Source: Locusta migratoria
Lineage: Eukaryota > Arthropoda > Insecta > Orthoptera > Acrididae
Length of the DNA stretch: 64,000 bases
Assembly: GCA_026315105.1 (NCBI GenBank)
Contig: CM048744.1
Location: forward strand, 371,030,159 to 371,094,158
Reading direction: 5' to 3'
Of this stretch, positions 33,330-44,136 are shown in pieces (the first letter of the stretch is position 1; the number at the start of each line of letters is the position of its first letter). A program made the translations under genes and the position numbers. Under the pieces are notes generated by a model. It was given only the letters and a program-made list of their open reading frames with translations. It did no database searches and was not told where the DNA came from.

Positions 33330-33530
33330 AATTAATAAAGCCTGTAATCGGAAGCGAACAAACTGCTAAGGTCATTGGTCCATAGTCTTACAAACTATTT
33401 AAACTAATTTATTCTAAGGACACACACGCCCTTGACCGAGAGAGGACTCCAACCTATGGTGGGAGTGGCTGTGTACTCCGCAACATTGCGCCCAGATCTC
33501 ACGGCCAGTCCCGCGCGGCGCACATGGTTT
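33330..33530 (-). repeat. SINE, second family (in R left copy)
   Basis: The sense head is on the minus strand: cgcgcgggactggccgtgag, then gttggagtcctctctcggtc. The body is gtttgtaagactatggacca, then atgacctta. The copy sits at the same position in R as the SINE at 43170-43388. The B-box-like region is degraded. Confidence 0.75.
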
Positions 33531-34459
33531 GTCATTTTGATAAATGTAGTGTTGCGATACTCTTCCTTATTTTGTGGTAATTATTATAATTTTCACTGTT
33601 CAACAGGCTTGAATTTTGTAATCATAGGAACTTAATGACGCCATAGTGCGCTGAAGCTAGTAGTGCATTAGTAATTACATGACAATGATTTTACCTGGTG
33701 ATGCCAGCAGAAAACATCTGCACTACTTCAAGGACATCAATTTATTTAGGAGCGCTGCAAACATTACGCTGCTCCAGATGCGAAATATTGCTGTATACAT
33801 TGTTACGGGTAACGTTTCCAATACTGCGACGCTGCCTTCTGCTCGCTGATGGTCGCCCCCACGGCACTCGGCAGCCATGGTAATGCCTCCTGCTGCTATC
33901 AACAGCCACCACACGAATTGTCGACTTACTGTGGATGAACAGTAAAGTATTCAAAGTAGCTGTACCATTACCAAAGAATGCAGACATTGGAAAAACAACG
34001 TATCCTAAAATGTCACCCAATTACAGGTCACAAGCAAACACCTGGTAAATATATCACGCTAAGTTTGATATTCCCTCAAAACCTAAAATCAGATATCCTG
34101 TGTTGGCACTGTACTGAATCAATTTCTTCATTACCAGTATGCTTTGTGAAGTTGCTAAGCAAAACGAGATGCGCTTTCACAAAATCTTTCGCAATTTCCT
34201 GGCAGATTAAAATTGTGAGCCAGAAACAGTATTCGAACATAGGCATTTCACGGGCAAGCGCTCTACCATCTGAGCTAATCCAGCACGCTTCACAGTCCGT
34301 CCACACAACTTTACTTCTGCCTGTAGTTTGCCTCCTACTTTCCAAACTTCACAGGAGTTCTTCAGTGAACCTTTCCAGTGGCGGCGCTAGGCATCGGCGA
34401 CGTCGGCCACCGCTGACGGCCTCGCGCCTATGGGGGCCTCGCAAAACATTGTCAACATT

Positions 34460-34680
34460 TTAGTTTTTTTTTTTTGTTTGTTTCTTTTTTTATATTTGAT
34501 GTTTAACAGCGCTTTCCAACTGCTAGGTTATGTAGAGACGACCTACATCTAATTTACAGTAGCTTAAACAATGGATGAACACAACATCCATACCCAAGGG
34601 TGGGATTCGACGCCCGACGAGAGCGATCTCGCTCACCATGGTATGAAGCCTTAGTGCGCTCGGCCATTCCCGGCCGGCAA
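34460..34680 (-). repeat. tRNA-headed SINE, third type, inside the hAT
   Basis: On the minus strand the head reads ggccgagcgcactaaggctt and, further on, gtcgggcgtcgaatcccacc, with the body ttgggtatggatgttgtg. A T-rich stretch at 34463-34493 forms the A-rich tail in the sense direction. Confidence 0.6.
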
Positions 34681-34801
34681 CTATTTAGTTATCCGTATTT
34701 ATTTCCGTGTGAATGCAGCAGCGATGCAAGTTTTAGTTAAATACTTGCAAAACAACTTCTTCAGTACATTTTACAAAACGATTTGGTAAAATTATACCCA
34801 A

Positions 34802-34802
34802 A

Positions 34803-34870
<68 letters not shown>
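34802..34870. repeat. (GT)n-(TA)n compound microsatellite
   Basis: tgtgtg dinucleotides pass directly into tatata dinucleotides, ending at the first base of the 103-bp inverted repeat. A second (TA)n tract lies at 35311-35350 beyond the right arm. Confidence 0.9.
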
Positions 34871-34871
<1 letters not shown>

Positions 34872-34944
34872 CAGGCGAAGGGGCACAGGCAGTAATAGTA
34901 ACAAATAAACACACAGACACACACACACACTCAAAAATGCTAGC

Positions 34945-34969
34945 TTTCGCAGCCTAGCTGCTTCATCAG
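34945..34969 (-). ncRNA. Hammerhead-like core in the left arm
   Basis: On the minus strand: CTGATGA, one A, helix gcagc/gctgc around tag, then GAAA. The helix sequence differs from the copy at 27311 but still pairs, as expected for a conserved stem. Confidence 0.45.
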
Positions 34970-35151
34970 GCAGAAGGGAAGGAGAGGGAAAAGGAAATGA
35001 TGAGGATTTAAGGAAGGGGGTAAGGAGCCATTCCAATCCCGGGACAGGAAAGACTTACCTTGGGGGAAAAAATGGAAGGTAAATAAATGCACATACACCC
35101 ACACATTTACACAGACACAAGTACACTTAGGCAGACATACTGTAGAACTGC

Positions 35152-35176
35152 CTGATGAAGCAGCTAGGCTGCGAAA
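35152..35176 (+). ncRNA. Hammerhead-like core in the right arm
   Basis: This is identical to the left-arm copy but on the plus strand. CTGATGA is at 35152-35158 and GAAA at 35173-35176. The two cores point away from the spacer. Confidence 0.45.
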
Positions 35177-35306
35177 GCTAGCATTTTTGAGTGTGTGTGT
35201 GTGTCTGTGTGTTTATTTGTTACTATTACTGCCTGTGCCCCTTCGCCTGGTAAGTGTTCTTCATCTATTTTTTACGTATATTTTTTTCCTGTTAGGAATT
35301 TTTCCT

Positions 35307-35356
<50 letters not shown>

Positions 35357-36597
35357 ACAATCAGAATCATGCTCAGTTCCAGTCAGTACAGCTTCAGCCG
35401 AGAGAAGCTCCACAAAGTTAAAATTGATTAAGACTAACTTCAAAAGCACAATGAGCCAAGAACGACTATCTGCGTTGTCAGTACTATCAACTGAAGCCGA
35501 AATAGCGGCTAGTATTAAGATGTGATCTTAAAAAAAGTTCTGTAAGACGAAAAGCTGAAAAGTTTCTCTAATTTGTGTTTGTTTATTGTAATTTTTGTCA
35601 TTGCAATAATACTCGTATATTATACTAATAGAATTTTAGTACAATGATTATTGATGTATAATTCAGCTCATTTATCATTTTCTTCATTAATGAAATAATG
35701 AAAGGGGCCTCTCAAAGACGAGTTCGCCGACGCCTAGTTTTCGTCTGGCGCCGCCACTGAACCTTTCAGGACTAGCACTCCTCGTTCTGGAAACATCCTT
35801 TAGGCTGTGGCTAAGCGATGTCTCCACTACATCCTGTCCTTCAGGACTGTTAGTCCTGCAAGGTTTGCAGGAGGACTTCTTTGAAGTTTGGAAAGTAGGA
35901 GGCGAGGTACTGGCAGAAGTAAAGTTGTGTGGACCGACTGTGAAGCATGCCAGGATAGCTCAGACAGAGCGCTTGCCCGCGAAAGCCAAAGCTTGCAGGT
36001 TCGAATCCCGGTTCCAGCACACAATTTTAATCTGCCAGGAAGTTACATATCAGCGGACACTACACGACAGAGTGAAATTTTCATTCTGAAAATTTCAGTC
36101 ATTTCATTGACTGTGTTTCAAGTAGAATTTCTACTACCATGAAAATCCTTTGTATCTGATGTGTGGAAAAATGCCGTTGAAATTTCTAATTTGCTCCATT
36201 GAATGTAAAAGCGAAGCGTGTAGCTTCAAATAAAACAGTTTTTAATGGGTGGTAGTACTATCTCTTAGCGTCTAGGAAAAGAATCCAGAGAGATAAACTG
36301 TTTACCTAAAACTCCTGAAGGCACCAACTTGAACGCAGCCCTTTATTTAGGTATGAGTAAAACATACATAATAGTTCATTAATCTTCCAAGCTATCACGA
36401 GACAATAAACAACTTTTATTTATTTTTATCGCAAATTACTGACAAAAAAGATCAATTAATTGCAACCATAACACAAAAAGTTAAATTACATTACGTTAAT
36501 TACAGAGATTTTGCATTTTTAAACTCACAATTACATGCTGCCCGTAAGTAAAAGTTAATTATTCTAATGTCGTGATTCATTCTCTCTCTCCCTTCTC

Positions 36598-36601
<4 letters not shown>

Positions 36602-36678
<77 letters not shown>
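36602..36678. repeat. (TC)n microsatellite within repeat R
   Basis: About 75 bp of uninterrupted TC. The matching place in the right R copy (about 41925-41946) has only a short mixed gagagaggggaggg tract, so this tract has expanded in the left copy. Confidence 0.95.
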
Positions 36679-36682
<4 letters not shown>

Positions 36683-36780
36683 CCCCCTTCTCCGTCTTTC
36701 TCATTGTCCATCGGGCCATCTGGAGGGAGGGGGGGGGGGCATGTGCTCCTTTGTCGCCTGTCGCCTCCCCATCCAAATCC

Positions 36781-37287
36781 GCCCTTGGTGAAAGATGTGC
36801 ACGACACTTGCCTAGGCCTCACGAAGGCCACTCATAAGACATTTGAGACAAAGTGTCCCGACAACAAGTAAGAAGTCAAAGCTCTACTAAGCATAGATTA
36901 CAACTTACAGGTACCCTGGTACCTGTCTTTGATGGCAAAGTTTTCAGTCTAACTCTCATATTCATTTCACAAATTGTCATTTTTTTTTAATTTTAGCGTG
37001 AATGACAAAACAAAAGTTTTTGGGGGCGGAGGGAGGGGGAGGTTGAACACCCATCCCCCCCACCCCGTATCTATGCCCTTGCATTAAAATAATTATTCGG
37101 TTTTTCAGTTCATTCTTTTCAGTTCTTTATTGGTAACATATAATATATAATGTACATGTTAACATAATTGTAATCTACATCTTTAACTCGGATCTCTTGG
37201 TGATGTATTTCTCAGAAAACAATAGTTCTGTAGGGGTTATCCTAACGCACTTTACTTCAACATAGCAATAGATAATTTATAAGCCCC
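36781..37287. other. No recognised feature
   Basis: A G-rich then C-rich stretch (about 37018-37070) lies in otherwise AT-rich sequence. No ORF or repeat family was recognised. Confidence 0.5.
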
Positions 37288-37475
37288 ACAGGAGTAGCCG
37301 ATCGGTCTGGGGCGCCACCTTGCAGATCGCTCGGGCCCCCCGCATCGGAGATTTGAATCCTCCCTCGGGCATGGATGTTTGTGTTGTCTTTAGTATAAGT
37401 TAGTTTGTGAGTTTAGGGACTGATGACCCCGCAGTTTAAGTCCTAAGAGCTTAACAAACATTTGAAGATTGATAA
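37288..37475 (+). repeat. SINE, main family
   Basis: The head is ggagtagccgatcggtctgg with gatttgaatcctccctcggg as the B-box region. The body is catggatgtttgtgttgtct and the tail gtttagggactgatgacccc to acaaacatttgaaga. Confidence 0.9.
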
Positions 37476-38772
37476 AAACTGTTTCATACTATTTAATGAA
37501 GCTACTGAATATTCATTTCAACAGAAAATTATTATGATTGCATTCCTACTAACAAGCAAATGAAAATCTGTGTCTACGAACTTGCTCTAGCAGACAGATC
37601 ACAATTTCCGTCGTGATGACTGGTTGAAATTGTATTTGCAGCATTCATTGATGCAAAACTGTTGTTTGGTGTATATTTTTCCTGCTATGAATTCATTTTC
37701 AGTTTCACTGCCATCATAAAGTGCTTATATACCATATTCGTTGTAATGCTGCAGGCGTGTAGTGAACTATGGGACCATGCCAGCCACATGGCCCAAAAAT
37801 GAAAGTCGCTGCTGAGTTTCCACTACTCTCTCTATACAGGTCTTTACCCATTATTACACAGTTCTGCTATCTGTTGGTCATATTCTTAAGTATTGAGTGA
37901 GCTGGCCAATTGTACAAATGCACTGCTGAATGAAAAAGTGAGTGGTTATGTCAGTTATTTTTAGGGAAAGCTTGGTGCAAAATAAGAACAACCAATAGAA
38001 TTGCAGCATAGTGACAACCAATAGGATTGTAGAACATCAGTGATCTCTATAAAACCTTGATGTATAACTCTGGTTTCTGAGCATAAAACTGCTGTGTGCT
38101 GACACACTTAACATAATTTTGAATTGTCCACCATTTTAATTTGGCAAACGTTTTTTCATAAGTAGCTATGTGAGAATTCCTTGTTTTGAACTTTTATCAA
38201 TATGTTATTTAATATGCTAGTATGCGCATGGGATGGGAATCAAAGCATATTTTCTTTTCCTGTTCAAATAATATTTTGCAGTAGTCATGTTGTAATTGGC
38301 AAGAAACAAAATATGGATGTCTATGACTGGAATGCTTACAGCTGAAATTCAATATCCAGATAGTGTAGAGAACAATGTAGAACACCCAGCAATCTCTATA
38401 CTAACTGGATGTATAACTCTGGTGTCGATTATAGAACTGCAATGTGCCTGCACAATTATATATTTTACATACTATTTCACATTACCTGACATGTTTTAAT
38501 TTCACAAAAGAATTCCCATGCATTATTATGTGAAAAAGATTCCTTTTTCACTTCTTGAATTGAAATTTAATGTGAATACACGATATAACAGGCAGATACG
38601 GAAGTGCAATCAAAATGTATTTTCTTTTTGTTTTCTTGTAATACTTCATAGCAGCCCTATTTGAATGTGACAAAAACTTAATATGAACATCTATGGCTCG
38701 TACACTCAGACAGCTGAAGTTCAACGTCTACGTAGTGTAGACGAGTGACTATCAATGATAATACTCTGTTGA
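37476..38772. other. No recognised feature
   Basis: AT-rich. Two blocks, about 38030-38110 and 38380-38470, share loose similarity (ataactctggt, aactgc.tgtgc), hinting at an old duplication too degraded to name. Confidence 0.35.
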
Positions 38773-40165
38773 TATACTACTGGCCATTAAAATTGCTACA
38801 CCAAATAGAAATGCAGATGATAAAAGGGTATTGATTGGACAAATATATTATACTAGAACTGACATGTGATTACATTTTCATGCAATTTGGGTGCACAGAT
38901 CCTGAGAAATCAGTACCCAGAATAACCACCTCTGGCCGTAATAACGGCCTTGATACTCCTGGGCATTGAGTCAAGCAGAGCTTGGATGGCATGTACAGGT
39001 ACAGATGCCCATGCAGCTTCAACACAGTACCACAGTTCATCAAGAGTAGTGACTGGCGTATTGTGAGTTGTGATGAGCCAGTTGCTCGCCCACCATTGAC
39101 TTGATGTTTTCAATTAGTGACAGATCTCACGAATGTGCTGGCCAGGGCAGCAGTCGAAAATTTTCAGTATCCAGAAAGGCGCGTACAGGACCTGCACCTT
39201 GCGGTCGTGCATTATCCTGCTGAAATGTAGGATTTCGCAGGGATCAAATGAAGGGTAGAGCCACGGGAGGTAACACATCTGAAATGTAATGGTCACTGTG
39301 ACTGTGTAAAGTGACATCGATGCGAGCAAGAGGTGACCGAGACGTGTAACCAATGGAACCCCATACCATTACGACGGGTGATATGCCAGTATGGTAATGA
39401 CGAATGCATGCTTCCAATGTGCGTACACCGCGATGTCGCCAAACACGGATGCGACCATCATGGTGCTGTTAACAGAACCCGGATTCATCTGAAAAAATGA
39501 CGTTTTGCCATTCGTGCAACCAGGTTCGTCGTTACGAACACTGTCACAGGCACTCCTGTCTGTGATGAAGTGTCAGGGCTAACCGCAGCCATGGTCTCCG
39601 AGCTGATAGTTCATGCTGCTGCAAACGTCATTGAACTGTTCGTGTAGATGGTTGTTGTCTTGCAAACAGGGATCGAGACGTGGCTACACGGTCCGTTACA
39701 GCCATGCGGAAAGATGCCTGTCATCTTGACTGCTAGTGATACGAGGCCATTGGGATCCAGCACGGTGTTCCATATTTCCCTCCTAAACCCACCGATTCCA
39801 TATTCTGCTAACAGTCTTTAGATCGCGACCAACACGAGCAGCAATGTCACGATACGATAAAACACAATGGCGATAGGCTACAATCTAACCTTTATCAAAG
39901 TCGGAAATGTGATGGTACGCATTTTTCCTCCTTACCCGAGGCATCACAACAACGTTTTACCAGGCAACGCCGGTCAACTGCTGCGTGTGTAGGAGAAATC
40001 AGTTGGAAACTTGCCTCATGTCAGCACGTTGTAGGTGTCGCTTGTGTGAATGCTCTGAAAAGCTGATCATTTGCATATCACAGCATCTTCTTCCTGTCTG
40101 TTAAATTTTGCATCTGTAACAAGTCATCTTCCTGGTGTAGTGATTTTAAAGGCTAAGAGTGTATT
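38773..40165 (-). pseudogene. Tc1-like element, near full length, decayed
   Basis: The left end reads tactggccattaaaattgct and the right end, inverted, is ggtgtagtgattttaaaggc. These are the terminal repeats of the family also seen at 56327. TA dinucleotides flank the left end. On the minus strand the transposase is recognisable in pieces, with many stops. The region corresponding to the catalytic domain lies at about 39000-39450. A deletion near 39665 removes part of the linker relative to the 28.6-kb copy. No intact ORF remains. Confidence 0.85.
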
Positions 40166-40224
40166 ATCTTTGATTTGATGTGGCGAACGGCATTGTTCAA
40201 CTGGAATAATATTTTAACTCACAT

Positions 40225-40600
40225 ACTGAAGAAAAGCGTTTCTGAAGAAGCAAAATTTGTTGACATCCAACATTAGTTTAAATGTTAGGAAGTCCTTTCT
40301 GATAGCATTTGTCTGGAGTGTTTCATTGTATGGGAGTAAAACATGGACACTAAGGAATTCACACAAAAAGAAAAGTTTTTGAAATGTCGATCTACAGACG
40401 AATGATGAAGATTAGATATGTAGATCACGGAACTAATGAGGTGGTGCTCAACAGAAATGGGGATAAAAGGAGTTTCTGGCATATCCTGACTAAGAGAAGG
40501 GATAGGTTGGTGGAACATGTTCTGAAACATCATCAAGGAATCTTCAACTTAGCTTTAGAAGGAAGTGTGTAGGGTAAAAATCTTAGAGGGAGAGTGAGGA
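40225..40600 (+). pseudogene. RTE LINE 3' fragment
   Basis: Plus-strand pieces match the C-terminal part of the RTE ORF at 20440-23439: LVEHVLKHHQGIFNLALEGS preceded by SFWHILTKRRDR. Upstream is rkSFLIAFVWSVSLYGSKTW-like text in another frame. A stop follows EGSV. The typical 3' end was not found. Confidence 0.8.
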
Positions 40601-41867
40601 ACGCATAAATTCCACGAAGAACTTTTTTACAGGATTTGGTTTTCAGTCATGTAGTGTAATAGATAGCATTGTAGTCTGCGAAAGCAAAGGTTATAAGTTC
40701 GCACCCTGATGACAGCTACTTCAGCTGTCCTCTTACGTTTCTACCTTAACACATTCTCCGAGATGGCCACATATTTCTGATATAAACAGCTAATATTTAG
40801 GACAAGGAAGAATTTTTATTTCAACCATCATATTCTAATCAGACAGAAATGGAAAATAATATTGAATATCGCAGAATATACTTGTATTATTATTTGTAAA
40901 GCAACATTAGTCCAACAAAGAAATTTTTTCAGGAGAAGCAAAAAACTGTATACAAGTTTTACATATAATAGACAGTAGACTAATTCCATTAATTTTAATA
41001 TTAACTGTCTTTGTTAGGTAAACTTTAACAATAAAACAACATACCTACTTTAAATGTAACAACTTTGCATATAAATTTTTTTTAATTGTACGAACGTACG
41101 TTGTTATTGCAGGATGAACATTTTTGACTGATGTTTGACTTCCAGAATTTGTTTATGTTACCAAAAAATACTTTATTGTATAAACCTTATATACAATCTT
41201 AATTGTAGCCTGCCTTTAAATGTTGTCTGATATTGCGTTACGAAGACAGTTGAAAAAAAACTACTATATGCACACACTGTATGGAAATACTGAAGTGATA
41301 ACAATATAAAATGACATTAGGAGAATTTATTATTTCAACTAACAAGATAAAAAAGGATTAACTCTACATAAAGGTTATTTTACAACAAAAATTTATAATG
41401 AATCATTTTCAGTGATGCCCATTGAAGACCACTCAGCTAACTCCAGGTAAAAGGCTTTGTGTTCTTCAGGAATATACTGCATTAGTTGTCTCATATCTTC
41501 GAATTTTTTGACATTGATGCAACTTTGTTATTGTATGTCATTTCTTCAAGCAACTTTGGTTGTGTCTGTAATGAGTGTCATAATAAGTATTTCATGAGAC
41601 CATCAGTAAGATAATAACAGTCAACTTTTCGTGAAAACTGTGATGGAAGCTCATAAATGAGGACACTGTGAAAGTAACTTTACTGTTCTGGTTCAAATTC
41701 TTCCTGTAACTGTCGTCACACAAATAGGATCAATTATAAATTTTGGACCACCACTTTTTTAATCCGATATCTCTTCCGTGTTAACAACCGATACTTGAAT
41801 ATTTTGTTTTTTGGATGATATCACTGTGTATTCAACATATTCATACAAAATATATTCTGTCTCACAG
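40601..41867. other. No recognised feature
   Basis: AT-rich. The block atagatagcattgtagtctg to gttcgcaccctgat at 40660-40712 is faintly tRNA-like but lacks a plausible cloverleaf. Confidence 0.45.
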
Positions 41868-43357
41868 ACGGATTTGGGGAGCACATACCTCCTCCCAGAC
41901 AGCCTGACAAAAAGAAATGAGAGAGAGAGGGGAGGGAGGGAGGGAGAATATCTCAGCATAAGAATGATTAACTTTTATTTACAGACAACATGTAACTGAA
42001 TTTAAAAAGGCAAAATACCTGTAATTATCATAACGTAAAGTGACTTCTTCTGTTATGCTTCCTTTTAATTGCTTATTGCTCCTATTTTGTTAGTAATTTA
42101 AGATAAAACTAAGTAAAAGTCGTTTATTGTTTTGTGATTACTTGGGAGATACATGATATATTGTGTACATTTTATTCATACGTACATAAAGTTAGAGGAT
42201 TTAACTATGTGAAACAGATTTTGAATTTCTAGGGCTGCGTTCAGGCTGGCGCATTCAGGTGTTTTCAGTAATCAGTTTATCACTCTGGATTCTTTTCCTA
42301 GGCACTAAGAAATAGTTCTGTCACGAATTATAAACAGTTTCATTTGAAGCTATAAGTTTAGCTTTTCCAGTTACTGGAGCTAATTAGAAATTTCAATGAC
42401 ATTTTTCCGCACATCAGGTACACAGGATTTTCCTGCTAGTAGAAATTCGTATAGAAACACAATCAAGTGTAATTTAGTTGATCGGGAAAGCTTTCTTGAA
42501 AGCTCAACATGTTTTGTGTAGTATCTTCACTAAGCACGAATAAGAAATTGTTTCAGCTCAGTGCGACATAGGAAATCTTATTTTAGGTTTTGAGGGAATA
42601 TAAAACTTAGCGCGACATTTTTACTGGCTGTTTGATTGTTGTTCGATGCATTGTTTGATAATGATACAGCTTCGCCAGACACAGTATTGTTTGTCCACGG
42701 TAAGTTGACGATTCGTGCGCTGGCTGTTGGCAGCGGCAGGAGGCGTGTACCATGGCTGCCGGGAGGCGAGGAGCAGTGAGCGGAAGGCAGCGTCGCAATG
42801 TCAAAAATGTTACCCATAACAATGTGTGCAGTAATATTTCGTGCCTTAAGGGCAGCGTAACGTTGACAGCGCTCCGAAATAAATGAATGTCCTGGAACTA
42901 GTGCAGATGTTTCTGCTCATGGCATCACAAGGAGAAATCGTCTTCACTTGTCGAATTAATATACTTCCATCTAATTACCAATGCACTACTAGTTTCGGCG
43001 CACTATGGCATCATTGTCAAGAGCCTATGATTACAAAAATATTACAATGATTCAACGACATTAAACAGTGAAAAGTTTAAAAATTTACCACAAAATAAAA
43101 GAAAATAAAAAAAAGAGTATTGGGAGTAAGGAACTCTGCATTTATCAAAATTACAATCAAACCATGTGCACCGGGCGGGAACGGCCGTGTGATCTGGGGC
43201 GCAACATCGCGGAGTACGCTGCCGCTTCCAGCAGGGGTTCGAGTCCTCCCTCGGGAATGGGTACACGTGTTATCCATAGAATGAGTTAGTCCAAGTAGTT
43301 TGTAAGACTAGGGGCCGAGACCTTGGCAGTTTCGTTCCTTGGGATTACAAGCATTTG

Positions 43358-43388
<31 letters not shown>

Positions 43389-43885
43389 GTGAACCACATG
43401 CTCTAGGTTTTTGTACAGTCACCATTAATTCATTTGGCGCATTTAATATCATAATTCTGTGGGCATCATTCTACAAAACTTATTTTTCGACTGTATTGTA
43501 CAATTTGAGTTTTCAAGTGGTCAGTCTTATTCAATCTTTTAGTCCAATTATCCCAAAGTTGTGAATGTGTGGAGAAACCAATGCCAATTTCGCATGGCTT
43601 TCTCTTTATAGGGATTCCATATGCCCACCTGGCCAAGCTGTGAACAGTTACAAAACGAATTAAATTCAGAGACTGAATGCCCTGTGTACAACTGTGGTAA
43701 AGTGTTTCATCCTTTATGATAATACTCTGAATACTCTTATGTTGTGGTAAATTTTGAAACTTTTCACTATTTAATGCGGTTTAATCATTGCAATATATTT
43801 GTAAGCATGGGCACTTGAAATGACACCATAAAGAACAGAAACTAATAGTGCACTAATAGTACTAATAGTTAGATGGAAAAGTTTG
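41868..43885. repeat. Repeat R, right copy, inverted
   Basis: This is the reverse-complement counterpart of 29599-36780 and lacks its RTE, foldback and hAT insertions. It contains the second-family SINE (43170-43388) at the shared site. Within it, 42960-43095 and 43738-43880 are inverted repeats of each other (ttccatctaa, gcactaat.gt, aaaagtttMaaaatttacca), so R itself has a foldback part. Confidence 0.8.
43170..43388 (+). repeat. SINE, second family (in R right copy)
   Basis: The head is gggcgggaacggccgtgtga with ggggttcgagtcctccctcg as the B-box region. The body is tttgtaagactaggggccga, and a poly(T) tail lies at about 43360-43388. It occupies the same site as 33330-33530, read on the other strand. 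Confidence 0.85.
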
Positions 43886-43918
43886 TTGTAAGAAGCGACT
43901 GTGGTTTTGGAGTATGTT

Positions 43919-44123
43919 CAAATTCAAATGTTTGTAAAGCTTATGGGACTTCACTACGGGGTCATCAGTCCTTAAACTTACAAACTACTTATGAACTACT
44001 TACGAAACAGGACGGCACAAATATCCATGCCCGAGGGGGATTCGAAACCCCGACCGTAGTGGCCGTGCAGATCGTGACTGAAGCGTCTCAGTCCCCTTTT
44101 TTTTTTCGGCCACCGCGGCCGGG
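43919..44123 (-). repeat. SINE, main family, with 13-bp target duplication
   Basis: Tail, body and head are complete, except that a run of T (about 44097-44106) interrupts the head. The duplication tttggagtatgtt lies at 43906-43918 and 44124-44136. Confidence 0.9.
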
Positions 44124-44136
44124 TTTGGAGTATGTT

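Larger units (their letters stand above)
34871..35250. repeat. Perfect 103-bp inverted repeat with 174-bp spacer
   Basis: The arm at 34871-34973 is the exact reverse complement of 35148-35250, including an AC-rich stretch in the middle. The spacer is 34974-35147. The arms contain tgatgaag-hairpin-gaaagct sequence of the kind found in PLE ends, so this may be a pair of PLE terminal repeats facing each other. I checked the arms base by base and found no mismatch. Confidence 0.85.
34376..35759. mobile_element. Non-autonomous hAT-type element, 1384 bp
   Basis: The ends are cagtggcggcgctagg on the left and, inverted, cagtggcggcgccag on the right. An 8-bp target duplication, aacctttc, lies at 34368-34375 and 35760-35767. 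No transposase is present. The inside holds a SINE head, TA-rich microsatellites and the 103-bp inverted repeat. Confidence 0.85.
34192..36095. repeat. Foldback element with two opposed tRNA-like modules, split by a hAT
   Basis: Left half (34192-34375), on the minus strand: tagctcagatggtagagcgc, gcttgcccgtgaaatgcc, gttcgaatactg and the downstream aattttaatctgccaggaaa. Right half (35760-36095), on the plus strand: ggatagctcagacagagcgc, ttgcccgcgaaagcc, ggttcgaatcccgg and aattttaatctgccaggaag. Both halves share gaagtttggaaagtaggagg upstream of the module. The modules have tRNA-like A and B boxes but lack proper cloverleaf context, so they are SINE-like and not functional tRNA genes. The hAT at 34376-35759 separates the halves. 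Confidence 0.75.
29599..36780. repeat. Repeat R, left copy, expanded by insertions
   Basis: In order, the pieces 29599-29795, 33071-34191 and 36096-36780 match the reverse complement of 43885-41868. Examples are atcataaaggatgaagcact, gactgaccacttgaaaa, ctagtagtgcattagtaatt, atattccctcaaaacctaaa and tctaggaaaagaatccagag. Inserted pieces are an RTE LINE (29796-33070) and a foldback element with a hAT inside (34192-36095). A SINE at 33330-33530 is shared with the other copy. Subtracting the unshared insertions leaves about 2.0 kb, as in the right copy. The nature of R is unknown. Confidence 0.8.

Noticed and set aside
36564..36871. Arg/Glu- and Ser/Leu-repeat ORFs
   Set aside because: They are translations of the (TC)n microsatellite.
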